The notes under the pieces were generated by a model. It did no database searches and was not told the origin of the DNA. It saw nothing but the letters and a program-made list of their open reading frames with translations. A stretch of 64,000 bases of DNA from Cinclus cinclus. Taxonomy: Eukaryota; Chordata; Aves; Passeriformes; Cinclidae. The stretch covers positions 23,468,142-23,532,141 of the forward strand of contig NC_085049.1 in assembly GCF_963662255.1 (NCBI RefSeq). Reading direction: 5' to 3'. This document shows positions 1 to 11,599 of this stretch, one piece after another. The translations under genes and the position numbers were made by a program. Each line of letters opens with the position of its first letter. The stretch's first letter is position 1.

Positions 1-1135
1 GGCTCTTTGTTTTCAGAATGGGAATTATCGTTTTCTACTCAGAGCACTCATTTGGCCTCGCAGTACCTTGGCTCACATGGTTTTCAATAAGTGTCTGGCA
101 GCTGTACTGGCAAATTTCCAGCATCCTGGGATTCAGATCTATCCCTACATGGACATTTGGCCTTTGTGAAATCATTACAGCTATTTCTAGCTTGTTGTCC
201 TAAGTGTAGAATTCTTCCCATTTTCAGACAAATAATTGATTCTGAATCATGCTCTTTTTACAGCTTAATGGAATTGTCCCTTCACATCTATAGATGCAGG
301 GGTTGAACATCCGTAAGTCTGGCCTGTAAAGAAATATTTTGAGCAAAATACTCATAAAAGGAATACATACAAAATGCATCCCAGGGAGATCTGTGGTCTG
401 TTCAGTCAAGGGTAAGATGACTTGGCAAATTCAAGAGACAGATCAACAGCTATTCCAATCCAGATGTAGGTGTATGAAAGGCAGTTCAAAGGACACTGGA
501 ATGTTGTAGTAAAAAAACTAAACATAACTTGGCCAAATTTGAACAGAATATGCTCTCAGAGCAAAACTGTCAATAGCAAAAAAATAAGTTAATGTACAAT
601 GTTTTGCTTGGCATTTATTTTCTTTATTTCACCTTGTTTGCATTAAAATAAATTTTCAAAAGTTGCTCTGACCTTTGGGGGCTGCCCCTGTTATCTGAGA
701 ATGCTGTGCTTAGCACAAAGTAAAAGAAGAAAAGGAGGAAAACTGATTCAGGTCCTCAGTAGCACAGTCTATTTAGATCCCCTCCATTTCTTAAAGCTTC
801 ATTTATCTCCTTTCCCTATTTTGATCAAGCTGTCTCCTGTTATGTAGCCATCCATGCCAGATGTCTTCATTCTTTCTTCACTTAAGTCTAAAGATGTTTG
901 TCACATCCAACCTCTGTATCTTTATGTAAGGAAGCATGATAGCAAATAACGCAAATCAACACAAGCCAGTGAAAACTTAAAAAGCATCAGCTTTTTAAGA
1001 CTGCAGCCTCTTTGAATGCTTATTGTTGTATCTTTGTCTGTCCTTTCCTCATCCTGCTTATCATTTTTGATGCTGCTTCATTAATGTTAGAGTTTACCCC
1101 TGCCTCACTATTTCTTGGGGTTTCACATGTTATCC

Positions 1136-1499
1136 AGAGCAGGGACACCAAGATGATCAGAGGGATGGAGAATCTCTCTTACAAGGAAAGGCTGAGGGAA
1201 TTGGGATTGTTCAGCCTGGACAGGAGAAGGTTTTGGGGTGACCTCACTGTGGCCTTCCAGTGCCTGAAGGGAGCCCACAGGAAAGATGGAGAGAGACTCT
1301 TGACAAGGGCCTGGAGTGACAGCACAAGGGGGAATGGCTTCACACTGACAGAGAGCAGGGTTAGATTGGATATTGGAAAGAAATTGTTCCCTGTGAGGGT
1401 GATGAGACCCTGGCACAGGTTGCCCAGAGAAGCTGTGGCTGCCCCATCCCTGGAAGTGTTCCAGGCCAGGCTGGATGGGGCTCTGAGCAACCTGGTGTA
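1136..1499 (+). mobile_element. CR1 LINE 3' end, 5' piece (ORF2 C-terminal tail)
   Basis: This is a 5'-truncated CR1 retrotransposon end in sense orientation. The forward frame reads a tail typical of CR1 ORF2: RGMENLSYKERLRELGLF, then VAFQCLKGAHRKDGERLLTR, then PSLEVFQARLDGALSNLV and a stop at 1498-1500, which matches the usual CR1 protein C-terminus. The frame is intact over about 120 codons, so the copy is relatively young, but it lacks the endonuclease and most of the reverse transcriptase and cannot move by itself. The element is broken just after this point and resumes at about 2188. Confidence 0.9.
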
Positions 1500-2187
1500 G
1501 ATACCCAGAAGAGAAGTGTCTACTGTCTGTGCTCAAACACAGATATTGGGATAGCCACAGAGCCAAACAAGGATTTCTGGTAATCACAGACAAGGATTGT
1601 TAGTACCAGCACACCAGGAGGAAGAAGAAAATGTGACTGGTGGAGGGTGGCATGTGGAGGTAGAACAGCACTTTTTTGAGGCAAGCATCTTGATCAAGTC
1701 CACAGATGAACAACAATCAGGAATTAGGCCAAGAAGTGAATATGGACTGTAGGGGGGACCAAGGCCACCCAAGACTCCTGAAAGCCTCTGGTACATTTCC
1801 AGGAAGGTCTGAAAGGATAGAGGGTTCGTGATTACTTATTTGCATGGAAAGCAAGAAACTTATCTTCAGGGGGAGAAACTCCCTAAAAGGGAACCCCCAG
1901 CATGCCTAGGTGGCACCCTTTGACATCCTGGGCATCCCATTACTCCATCAGGGATCAACACTGGAATTAGACCTGCTGATCTGTTTCTCTTAGTCTTCTC
2001 CTTTTCTCTCTTCTTTTTAATCTCATTCCTTTAACCAAAGCCCACTGCCATGCTCTTTTGTAGTAGGTTAGGGGCTACATTCCAATTTCCATGCCAAGTG
2101 TGTAATTTATAATTAAATCTTTCTGATTGTTTGCAAGACCCTGTGAATTTTGTCATTCCTTATGACCAAAAACATTTACACATCACA
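1500..2187 (+). mobile_element. LTR-like insertion inside a CR1 copy (candidate solo LTR)
   Basis: About 690 bp interrupt a CR1 3' end between its stop codon and the GTGGAAGGTGTCCC block that normally follows directly. The insert contains no retroviral protein frame. Near its end it has an ATTAAA signal (2112-2117) followed by a short T-rich and GT-rich stretch, and it finishes in ...CATCACA, which suits an LTR in + orientation. The left end could be TGTAG at 1496 or a few bases later. A clean target-site duplication is not visible (tgtag versus cacag at best), so exact edges are uncertain. It could also be another non-autonomous element. Confidence 0.5.
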
Positions 2188-2262
2188 GTGGAAGGTGTCC
2201 CTGCCCATGGCAGGGGGGTGAAACAAGATGTAAGTACCCTTCCAACACAGAGTATTCTAATA
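2188..2262 (+). mobile_element. CR1 LINE 3' UTR, 3' piece of the interrupted copy
   Basis: GTGGAAGGTGTCCCTGCCCA followed by GGCAGGGGGGTG and CCTTCCAAC is the standard CR1 3' untranslated tail. It continues the copy that stops at about 1499. The terminal octamer-like repeat is degenerate (TATTCTAATATTC). Confidence 0.85.
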
Positions 2263-2995
2263 TTCAATTATTTAAATGATACTTTATCACATACCTTTTA
2301 GTAAAATGCCATGATCAAAATAACAAATAGTTTGGAGGTCTCATTGCATTTATATTCTCACATGCAACAGAGAAAGGTGAGGGTTGTCTCTGCTCTGGTG
2401 AAAATGTTACAGATACAGAAAATGAACACCACCTGTATCTCTCAAGGAATTCTGGTGAAGTTCCATGTAGGCCTCATTCTATTGCTCATGAGGATTTATT
2501 AATTTTAAATGGTTTTTATTCTCTTCATGACTACCAGATTAATTAAAAAATGTTAATGACTTTTTTTTAGGGGGCTGATATGTAAGGGTTCTAATTATAG
2601 TAAAGATATGACCAATGCTGTACAAACACCCTTTTTTGTGGGACATGTCAATCCAAATTGCAGCTCTGAATGAATTCAGAACTTGGTGGGAATGAGGAGA
2701 TGCATGATACTTGTCTCTTTTATGAGCTGCTCACTTGAAAAGCCTAGTAAATTTTTGTCACCTTGCTTAATTTATGCTCCAATTTGGGAAAGAAAAATTC
2801 ATTTTGCAAGGGCACATGGAAGGGTTATTGATTAGGGTAGCTGGGCCAGATCTGACAGCCTAGTCCAAAAGGTGTGTGGACTTAAATCATCTTAATGGCT
2901 GTGTTTGTGAATAAGTGACCAAAATTTTTGGGGATTTCTTTTTTTAATTATAATGACGTTTGTCTGGTTTTTTGGTTTTTTTTGGTCTTTTTCAG

Positions 2996-3079
2996 GAGCA
3001 TCCCAGGCCAGAGTATGAAACTAAACTGCTGCAGAAAAAGCTGAAAAATAAAAACATCACATCAGAAAATCCAAATGAG
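2996..3079 (+). CDS. ANO2: ANO2 exon: cytosolic TM2-TM3 linker
   Basis: This 84-bp exon (28 codons, phase 0 at both ends) reads EHPRPEYETKLLQKKLKNKN then ITSENPNE. It is bounded by tttttcag and GAG|gtgaga. The PRPEYE core is shared by ANO1 and ANO2 just before TM3. ANO2 is a calcium-activated chloride channel of the plasma membrane, best known in olfactory cilia and photoreceptor terminals. This segment lies in the cytosol, is rich in Lys, and is among the variable parts of the protein; the NIT triplet is therefore not expected to be glycosylated. The next exon is 33 kb away. The exon is short and poorly conserved at its 3' side, so identity rests partly on the frame joining correctly to the following exons. 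Confidence 0.85.
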
Positions 3080-4270
3080 GTGAGATGCAGCTTACTCTTT
3101 TCATTTATGTGGGATTTGTGTTTTGTCGTGTTGTGATTATAGTTTTGTCTGTCTCTCCAACATTGCAAAAGGCACTTTTTGGTACTCTTAATTAGCCTTT
3201 TGAATTGGTAGGTGGTGCTGTGGTGAAATGCAGGCCTGCAGTGCCATTGCAGGGCTTTGAGGTCATGTCTTCCAAAGCAAAGCAATTTGCATAGAAATGG
3301 GGTTGACAGGTGGTTCAGGATCTAATCTGTAGAGTAGTGCCTGATTCCCAAGATAATCGCCACAGAATTCTTACAGCAATCCCTCTGAATGTCAGTACTT
3401 TCTGCACAATGAAAAAAGCAGCTTTTATTATGGTGATTTCATTTGCAAAGTTAACCTTGGTGTCTTTAGTCCTGCTGCAGTTACACAGTTGTGAAGTTTT
3501 AATGGCATTTCCAGGACAAATGGAAAAATAGCTGGTAGATCATTTTCAGACTGAAGCGGCTTCAGAATTTTTTATGGCTGTTTCAAACTTTTTTGAACAA
3601 GCCCTTTTTAATGAATGTCCTCTTGTAATTTGTATACTGAGGTCTATTTTCTAAACATTCACAAATTCTGTAGTCTTGGTCCATTAGGCTTGGTTAACCA
3701 CTACTCATTCCCTGCATTCCATATGTGCCAGTAAAGTCAGAACATTCCAATACCATGTTCAGTTTCCAGGGAGAGAAAAAAAACCAGTTTAATTGCTTAG
3801 AGGTTGAGAATCAGTATCCAAAGTGGAGAATTTTCAAGTTTTCAGGTTTGGTCCAACAAATTTAGCTTGTGGAAGAACTTCATTATCCATTTCTTCTGCT
3901 GCCTACCACTGTAAAGTGTTTCCAGGGAATTTTTAATTTCAGTGAGCCTGCCTGTCACCTGTTGTGCTCAACCAAGCTCCACAGATGATCGTGGAAAGAT
4001 TCTCAATTATTTTAGTGGACTTTTGATCTTGCCTAATAAGCAGAGACTCACAGAACACTGTGGAGTCTTGCACATTACACAGCTCTCTTGGATTTCCAAG
4101 TGAGGAATCAAAGACTGTGAAAGTCTAATAAAATAGTTGCTGGTCAGCTTTTTTTTTTTGGCTTAAAGTAAGCAGGAACTGGAAACAAGTCAGCCATTGA
4201 TGCTGTAAAATATTATGATTATCTTGCTTATCTGAGGTACAGAAATAATTATAAATTAGACATGTAAGGT

Positions 4271-4373
4271 AAACCAAAAATAAACAGAAAAAAAACCCCA
4301 AACAAAAATCCCCCCAAACACCAATCAAAGGAGAAAACCCCACACCAATTCCCAAAAAATAACCCAAGAAGAA
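4271..4373. repeat. A/C-rich low-complexity tract
   Basis: About 100 bp are made almost entirely of A and C runs (aaaccaaa, aaaaaaaacccc, ccccccaaa). It is low-complexity intronic sequence and creates chance open frames on the other strand. Confidence 0.8.
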
Positions 4374-6364
4374 ATGTTAAGTGAATAGGTGGGAAACAAT
4401 GACATAAAGATCCAGGGCTAAAAAAGTAGGAAAAGCTCCTTTCAGACATCAAGAATGAAAAAGCTAACATGGAATATTTTTTGTCAAATTGTTTTCTGTG
4501 CTAGTGTGGGGGGAAAAAATACTGAATTTCTGAATTAGTGTTCCCCAGATTACTGAGATACATTGCAAGCAAGTGAGCAGCTTTCCATCAGTGAACGTTC
4601 TGCTTACTAATTCTGTCCAGCAAACAATTAGTCTGGGTTTGGAAGATGTGTTGCTCAAGCCCTTGTACATCAGTGTCTTATGAAACTATGAGAGCAATAG
4701 ACATTGATTTGAGAACTGCAGAAGCGGGGGAAAAACCTCAACATAACAGTTCAAGTAAACTATCCTAACTGTGGAAGTGAACCATTTCATTTTGCTTTGG
4801 AAGACCCTGAAAAGTTAGACATTAAAAGTGATGAGTATTTGACACTGCAATAATTCCTCAGCCTTATTTTTGGAGGTTTCAGCCTTTTCTTTTTGCAAGA
4901 TCATTAGTTCAGGAGATTTTGGATGGCAGATTAATATTTAGGCACAGGTTTCTGTGAGGTTTCTGGCTCAATATTGCTGTCTTGTTAGGTGGAAGCCAGG
5001 GTTAAGAACTTTGTCATATTACCAGGGCAGATCTAGTGGCTGGACAGGCATCAAAGTAGAGATGTGTCTGTAGTTAAAGATTCAGTTCTCCTAATTTCTT
5101 GGTTTTGTTTGAATACACAGATGTCTGTGAGGTCTCTGTCTCTTCATGTCTTGGTTGACAGTCTAATGTCATGGCATAAGTCTTTGTGAAGTTTCCTTCT
5201 GAATATTTTTAGCTAACTAGTGTAAATTAAATGCGTATCTTTTTAGGTGTGGCTGGTCGACAACTGTATTGTGCTGTGTTAATATCAAAGGACTGGCTCT
5301 GGCACTGCTGCCTAAAACTTCTCATTACTTATCTAACATGAAGTCAGAAGTCTCCAGTTCAGCAGCTGTGGCTTGTTGGGATAGAAATGATGCCAAAGTG
5401 TGGCTATTGTGAGAATACTGGTCTAAAGATTACTTAAAGGCATATATTTCTATAAAATTTCTGGCTTGTTTCCAGTATGTTAATTCCTCTGTTCCAGTGA
5501 GGAAGTGACTGGTTTTATGGCAAGAAGTAGCTTTTTATGTGCAAAGCTCTGTGTACAGTGCTTTTTTAAACTTGTCTTACTCCAGCAAGGAGTTCCTGTG
5601 AAGATAATTGGGTTATTTTTGCAATGAAGGGACAGGGGTTTGGTTAGGGGCTGCTTTTGTGATTGCAGAAGAAATGTGACACCACTTACATCCTCTCTTG
5701 AATGATAACTTGGGAATACACGTTCAGAGGAAACCATCACAGTTTTCCCTCTCTGCTGTTCAAGTCATTAACTTTAATGAGTGTGGAAGATGCCCAGCAC
5801 CTGTCAGGGCCAGTAAACATATGAGTCACTCTACCCAGGCAACAAATTCCAAATCAGCCTGATGGCCCTGGCAAGGCAAAGTATGACACATCTAATGTAT
5901 TACTTGTCCAGTGGGGTTTGTGTTCTAGAATACAGCTCTCATACAAAACACCACTAGGTGTGTTTCCGCTACTGGAATAAGCAAAGAACATAATTTCACC
6001 CTCCACCACCCTGTTAAGGCTGCTTGAATAAATATTTTATTGGTCATTTGGAGAGTGAGAAAGAAACTGTGAGGTCTCAAAGCGCTTCACAAGAGATTGG
6101 TATGAAATTACTCCAACAATAACACATTCAGGTTCTATTATTTCAGGAGAGAATTCATTTGCAGCTAAGAGAGTTTTAACATTTGTGTGAAATGCCTCAG
6201 ATTAAGTAGCAAATAGATAAACAGACAGTCCTTCTGAATTACGATATTGATTTCAGAAAATGACAAGTTCAAAGGGACTGATTTGGGAAATCTGGAATTA
6301 TCTGTCTTATAGTCAGTACTGCTATTTAATTCTTTATGGTCACATGGTATTTACAATTACATGT

Positions 6365-6632
6365 AGTGACAGCATAAGGGGGAATGACTTCAAACTGACA
6401 GAGAGGAGATTTAGATTAAATATTAGAATGAAATTCTTCCCTGTGAGAGTGGGAAGGCCCTGGCACAGGTTGTCAGAGAAACCCTGGCTGCCCCATCCCT
6501 GGAAGTATTGAAAACCAGCTTGGATGAAGCTCTTAGCAATGTAGTTTGGTGGAACGTGTCACTGATTATGGCAGGGGGTTGGAACTGACTGATCTTCAAG
6601 GTCCCTTCCAATCCAAACCATTCTGTGATTCT
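6365..6632 (+). mobile_element. CR1 LINE 3' end
   Basis: A sense CR1 fragment. It reads RGNDFKLTERRFRLNIRMKF (ORF2 tail) before frameshifting, then CCCTGGCACAGGTTG, CCCCATCCCTGGAAGT and the 3' tail GGTCCCTTCCAA...CCATTCTGTGATTCT. It is diverged compared with the copy at 11.0 kb. Confidence 0.9.
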
Positions 6633-7029
6633 CTAACATAAAGGCTTGCAATTTATTCATGAACCCCATTGGCTCCTTTATTTGTGTACATCAAAAGGCA
6701 TTTTTGTCCTTGCAGCAGACCTGAAGGATTACACACGCGTGTGCGAATGCATGTGTGATAGTACATTCATGCAAACATGGCAGATGAAAGCTTTGTAATG
6801 AAGCAATTAGTAGCATATTTTGTTTTTCTTGAATGAACTATGACACAGAAGATGTGGATAGAAATATTAAATGAATAAGGTTAAGTTACTCTATGTGCAG
6901 AGTGTTAACTGAAAATGTGATGGATATTTTCAATCTTCTGATAAGTTGTTCACTCTCTGCAGTAGTGGCATCCTCAATGGAATTACATAGAGGTCAGGAA
7001 ATGAAAATTGGTCTTGTGCCTGAAAACAT

Positions 7030-7110
7030 ACAGATGGGGCTAGATCCAGCTCTCACTGGAGCTGATGGAAAGCCTTCCAGTAATTTCTGTGAGAGATGGA
7101 TCAGGCCCTG
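7030..7110. repeat. Ancient amniote repeat-like fossil motif
   Basis: GGGGCTAGATCCAGCTCTCA...GGAGCTGATGGAAAG...GATGGATCAGGCCCTGA resembles a very old dispersed amniote element in which 'gatcc...cattgaagtcaatgg...ggatcaggccc' recurs. It is heavily mutated and the family name is uncertain. Confidence 0.3.
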
Positions 7111-7160
7111 ACTCCCTTTCATTAAATGTCCAGCTGATCTGGCAAACATGATTCAACATC

Positions 7161-7184
7161 ATATACATATATATGTGTGTGTGT
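7161..7184. repeat. (TA)n/(TG)n microsatellite
   Basis: ATATACATATATATGTGTGT followed by GTGT: a short alternating purine-pyrimidine tract. Confidence 0.8.
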
Positions 7185-8629
7185 TCTTATCTTTCCTATT
7201 TGGCAAGAAAGCGAATAACTCATTCTACATATTTCTCAAGGAAAAATTTCTTTATAGAAAAAAAGGGCTCATCTCTTGGCTTGTGTCCTGACTTGGAGCA
7301 AACCCTAGGAAATAATAGAATCTGGTATTCTGTCTTTCCTTTAATTCATTTTAAATATGCTATTAGCAGAATCAATTATCTAAATTGTTAATTCAGCTGG
7401 TAATTGAAACAAATATATTTCTTTCTGAGCCATTGTTTCAGTTAACAACTGAATTAAAGCAATTTAATTTGAAGAGGAGGACCTCTAGTGTAAAGGATGA
7501 TACAGATAAGCATGAAGTAGAATTCTACAATACTAATATTTTATATATCTATTTTAAAAATTTCAACATTGTGAAACATGAAAAACAATTATTGCTAGTA
7601 GTTGATTCCCTACCAGTCTTCCATAAGCAAATCTCCCACAAGGACTAAAAACCCTTTCAGATGCTGGAGCCCATCTCTTCATTAAGTAAGTCCTTGATGA
7701 GATTAACTGAAGAAAAAAAAATATTTTATTATTTTATATATTAGCTGAAACTCTGTAGAAGAAAACAAGATAATTGGTCAAAAATACTAATTTGACCAAC
7801 CAGAATTAAAAAAGAATTTTAAATATGCCCAGAGTTCTTTAACCCCTAATATTTCAGCATTTATTGAACCTTATTATTAGCATGATAGACCTATCAATTT
7901 GATACAGTATTTCTTATTGGCCAGTGTCTTTCTGGCCTCTCTCATCTCTTTACTTTGAGAAGTATCTTTCTAAGCATATGGGGTGGTCAGATGAATATGT
8001 AATAAAATATTGTTTTTTCCTTTCCAACTTATTTCTTGTATCCTTAACATTTGAAAATAAAAAATGACTGAATGAAAATAAAAGAATGGTTGAAGATGAA
8101 TGAGGACACTTATGACTATAATCTTACACAGAGAATTAATCCTCTTTTTTTTGTATCGATGTTTGTTACAATTCTGGTTCTTTTAATGTTTATTTGAGTT
8201 CTAGGTTATGGAAGTTTCATACCAGAGTATTCATAAGCAGAATTTATGTCTTCAAAGGAGTACTGATATTGTCTTTTAATATGTTATTTAGATGTAGGGG
8301 CTCTTTAATTTTAGAGTACATGGCATGTGTTCAAACCTTCTCACTGTTGCTGTCTTGGAATTTGGTTATCTTTGTACAGAGCAGTATAAGAAATGCAGCT
8401 AAAAATGTCCCACTTGCTCCCTGTTCCTCTGAAAATCTACAGTGGGATTTCCTTTTTTGTATCAGAGAGATGAACCCAAGGTATGGCCACAGTGATGTGC
8501 TCCTGTGTTTGCAATTATATTCCAGCCAGACTTCAGTAGGAAATAGCTCTTCCTACACTCTCTATATGAAATAATAAAATGCTTAAAAGTGTACTATAGT
8601 AGAATATTCCAAGTGGGGAAGGCTTTCAG

Positions 8630-8950
8630 GATTTTATGTAGTCCAAATAACCACTCCTGTTGAAAGGTATGATCTCAATCCATGTTACTCGGGGTATTAC
8701 CCAGTCAGGTGATAGAAATCTCCAAGGATGGAGATGGTAACATCTTTCTGGACATGCTCTGACTGTCCTCATTATGTAGAAGCTTCTTGTTATACCCAGC
8801 CTGACCCTGTCTGCTTTCAGTTTAAGCCCATTTTCTCTTGTACTTCCAGCATTAACCACTGTGAAGAGCCTGGCTCTCTCTTTTGTTGAGCTCCTTAACT
8901 GTGCTGAGCACTTGTTCCTCAGTTTCTCTCCCTTGGACACATTTTCTGCC
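8630..8950 (-). mobile_element. Old CR1 LINE 3' end, antisense
   Basis: On the minus strand the translation contains LRSSTKERARLFTVVNAGST then RENGLKLKADRVRLGITRSF, a degenerate match to the CR1 ORF2 tail (RGNGFKL...RLDI..KFF). On the plus strand 'CCAAGGATGGAGATGGTAAC...TTTCTGGACATGCTCTGACT' is the matching antisense pattern. It is more diverged than the other copies and belongs to an older subfamily. Confidence 0.65.
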
Positions 8951-9179
8951 TTTGACTCACATAAGTAGTGTCACTGATGTTGGCCGAAAACAGTATTTTA
9001 GATACAGGCTAATGAGTGCTGAAAAGCTGAGGTAATCACTTCCCTGAACCCACTCACTAACACAGCCCAGGTGCTGTCGAACCTCGCTGCCAGGGCACAC
9101 TCCTGGCTCTTGTTTCCTGCAGACACCCAAGGGTCTTTTCACTAGAGTCACTTCTCCTGTAAGAAGTTTTCTGTCTCAA

Positions 9180-9680
9180 AGGTATTTGCTCTTGATGAAG
9201 TTCAGGAGCTTAGTAGAGACCTGCTCCTTCAGTCATTCCAGTTCTCTGTGGGCACCAGCTGCATGCTTAAGAAAACTGACCATCTCTTGATCCCACCCCA
9301 GCCTGATGTCATGGTGCAGGAGCAAACATTCCATCACGTCCTCCTGGTGCTTTCTGTAAGACAGGGTGATTCTAGGATACTCTAGCTCTTACAGCTGAAG
9401 TCAAGGCAAATGGCTTGGACAAGGTTCCTCTTGCCCACAGGTCCGGTCATTTTCCTCACAGAAAGCAGTCAGGTTGGTGCAGGAAATGATTCACCCCTGG
9501 TAAATCCATAATGACTCTTCACAAATACAGACCTCTCCTTATGTGTTTAGAAGGGGTTTCTTCATTTTTCAAGAGACCAAAGTGAGACTTAATTATGATT
9601 CCTTAATTTTTTTTTTGGTCTTTCTGGGAGGATGGATACAAAGTTGTTCTTTCTCCTGTTGTCAAGGCCCTTCCCTGATC
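9180..9680 (-). mobile_element. Diverged LINE-like repeat, probably CR1-derived
   Basis: 'CAGGAAATGATTCACCCCTG' followed by 'GTAAATCCATAATGACTCTT' resembles an antisense internal block seen in many avian CR1 copies (sense version ends ...catggatttaccaagg...). The flanks (GACCTGCTCCTTCAG, AAGTCAAGGCAAATGG) fit the same old repeat. It may be part of one damaged element with 8630-8950. Assignment is from memory and uncertain. Confidence 0.4.
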
Positions 9681-10985
9681 TCAGTGTGCTTACACAGATG
9701 ACAGAGATCAACTTGCAATAACATCAGCCTGTTCACTGATCTTCTATTCTTTTCTCCAAAGCTATAAGTAAATGAAATCACTGCTTGTCTTTTCCAAAGG
9801 AATAACTTTTTTGTTTTTTTAGGCAAAAGGTGTTAAACCAGGAATACTGGATGCTTCTTTATTCAATTGTTGGAGGCTGAACAGTGCAGATCAGAGCAAG
9901 GATTTTAGGAAAACTGTGTCTTAAGCTTGTGAGATTCTTTCTGCTAAAAGAGAAATTATAAACAAAATTAGTGGTCTCTGTCATAAGAGTGTTTTGAACC
10001 TAGAAACAAGAGAAGGCAGGGCTGCTCTTTCCTGCTCTTATTTGTGCAGCTTATTAAGATTTTGGCTGAAGGAAGCATTCTCTCTAGGGCAGTACTATAG
10101 CTTGTGTTGTTTAATCGTGGAACCCTGACCCAAGCATATGATTAAAGTTAAACACAGGCTTCAGCATCCTGGATACAATTAAATGCTGTTTCTGAATTGA
10201 GGCCTAAGCTTCTTATTGACAACATTCAAAACGATGCAGGTCTCTTTCCTATTAAACAGGGTGGAAAGACTAATTTCTATAAGTTATATTCATCAGTACA
10301 TGAAATTTAGGGGAGTTCTGCCTGAGTAAGTAATAAAGCCCTTAAGTCTGCATTTACTGACTTGCGTTCTACCTTGTCAAAGACTAATAAAAGGTTGAAG
10401 TGCCACAGCAAATTTTCAGGCTGAAAAATAAATCTCCAGAAGTCTGCTGGGTTTTGTTTTAATGTACTAGAAAAACTAATAAGAAAAAAACTTAGCGTAT
10501 TCTGCCCTTCCTGTGAGCTGGCGACAAACTCCTGTACTGTGCAGTATATTTTATATAACGGTATATTCTGTTGAGCACATTTATAGGATAAATTTCATGC
10601 TATGTATCTCCTACAGAAGCCCAGATTTGGGACAAAATTTACAGAAATTGGCTGTGGAAGTAACAGTCAGTTAAGTTAGTTGTTGAGAATTTTTTATTTG
10701 ATGCATACTGGAATCCTGTCTGCAATTTTAAAGAAATAAACTGCATTTTCATTCAGTTCCTTTGGTTGTCCATCCCATGAAGATTGAAATTCCACAAACT
10801 CCAGGCTTAAAGACCTAAGGAACTCAGTTTGAACTGCTCAGTTTTTGCAGCTATTACCATTCTTGATTTAAAAACACTTGCCTGCTGATCTGTTGATTTT
10901 TGTGATTCACTTGATTTAGAGATATGATGGTATTGTTTTTAGAAGCCTCTTCATACTGTAGTATTTCATGTAGTAAATAAACTTG

Positions 10986-11428
10986 ACACCAAGGGGATCA
11001 GAGGGATGGAGCAGCTCTGCTGGGAGGAAAGGCTGAGGGAATTGGGATTGTTCAGTCTGGAGAAGAGAAGGTTTGGGGGTGACCTCACTGTGGCCTTCCA
11101 GTGCCTAAAGGGAACCCACAGGAAAGATGGAGAGAGACTCTTGACAAGGGCATGGAGTGACAGGACAAGGGGCAATGGCTTCACACTGACAGAGAGCAGG
11201 GTTAGATTGGATATTGGGAAGAAATTATTCCCTGTGAGGGTGCTGAGACACCCAGCAAAGGTTTCCCAGAGAAGCTGTGGCTGCCCCATCCCTGGAAGTG
11301 TTCCAGGCTGGCTTGGATGGGGCTTTGAGGAACCTGGGCTGGTGGAAGGTGTCCCTGTCCATGGCAAGGGGGTTGAAACGAGGTGAGATTTAAGGTCCCC
11401 TTCCAACTCAAACCATCCTGTAATTCTG
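10986..11428 (+). mobile_element. CR1 LINE 3' end, young-looking copy
   Basis: Nearly the whole CR1 terminal region is present: a forward frame with MEQLCWEERLRELGLFSLEK, DLTVAFQCLKGTHRKDGERL and [20 protein letters not shown], then a frameshift after PVRVLRH, then the 3' UTR GGAAGGTGTCCCTGTCCATG...AAGGTCCCCTTCCAACTCAA...CCATCCTGTAATTCT. It is close in sequence to the copies at 1136 (same strand) and 24421 (opposite strand). Confidence 0.93.
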
Positions 11429-11490
11429 ATGGTAATTTGCCCAGATATTTTGTCGAGTCTCCATTTCTAGAGATAAGTAAAGACTGACTG

Positions 11491-11599
11491 GAAAGAGACC
11501 TGAGAAACCTGCTCTAAGTGATCCTGCTCTAAACAGGATGTTGGACTATAATGATCTCCAGAGGTCCCTTCCAGCTACAGTTGTTGTGCAATTCTGTGA
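11491..11599 (+). mobile_element. CR1 LINE 3' terminus, older subfamily
   Basis: GATCCTGCTCTAAACAGGAT then GTTGGACTATAATGATCTCC and AGAGGTCCCTTCCAGC...CAATTCTGTGA is the 3' end of a second CR1 subfamily (consensus form 'ctgctctgagcagggggttggactagatgatctccagaggtccc'). It sits about 60 bp after another CR1 copy. Confidence 0.85.

Larger units (their letters stand above)
1..2995 (+). other. ANO2: ANO2 intron, 3' portion (upstream intron, incomplete)
   Basis: No anoctamin-like coding block was found here in any frame. The stretch ends at a normal acceptor (T-rich tract, then cag at 2993-2995). It holds a CR1 3' end split by an LTR-like insertion (about 1136-2262). 1-1135 and 2263-2995 show no recognisable repeat or gene and are plain AT-rich intron. 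The exon coding for the end of TM2 and the first half of the TM2-TM3 linker must lie before position 1. Confidence 0.75.

Noticed and set aside
1012..1500. 162-codon open frame as a host gene
   Set aside because: Its last 120 codons are the C-terminal tail of CR1 ORF2; the first part is chance upstream sequence.
6060..6095. 'GAGGTCTCAAAGCGCTTCAC' as an ancient SINE or LINE piece
   Set aside because: It resembles 'atctcaaagcactttaca' strings of old repeats, but it is too short and isolated to support a call. A similar string at about 40800 was rejected for the same reason.
6732..6743. 12-bp palindrome CACACGCGTGTG as a regulatory site
   Set aside because: It lies within a CA/TG-rich stretch where such palindromes arise by chance.
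8194..8574. 126-codon plus-strand frame
   Set aside because: No domain, no codon-use signal and no splice context; composition is like the surrounding intron.
10966..11406. 146-codon minus-strand frame
   Set aside because: It is the antisense shadow of the sense CR1 copy at 10986-11428.
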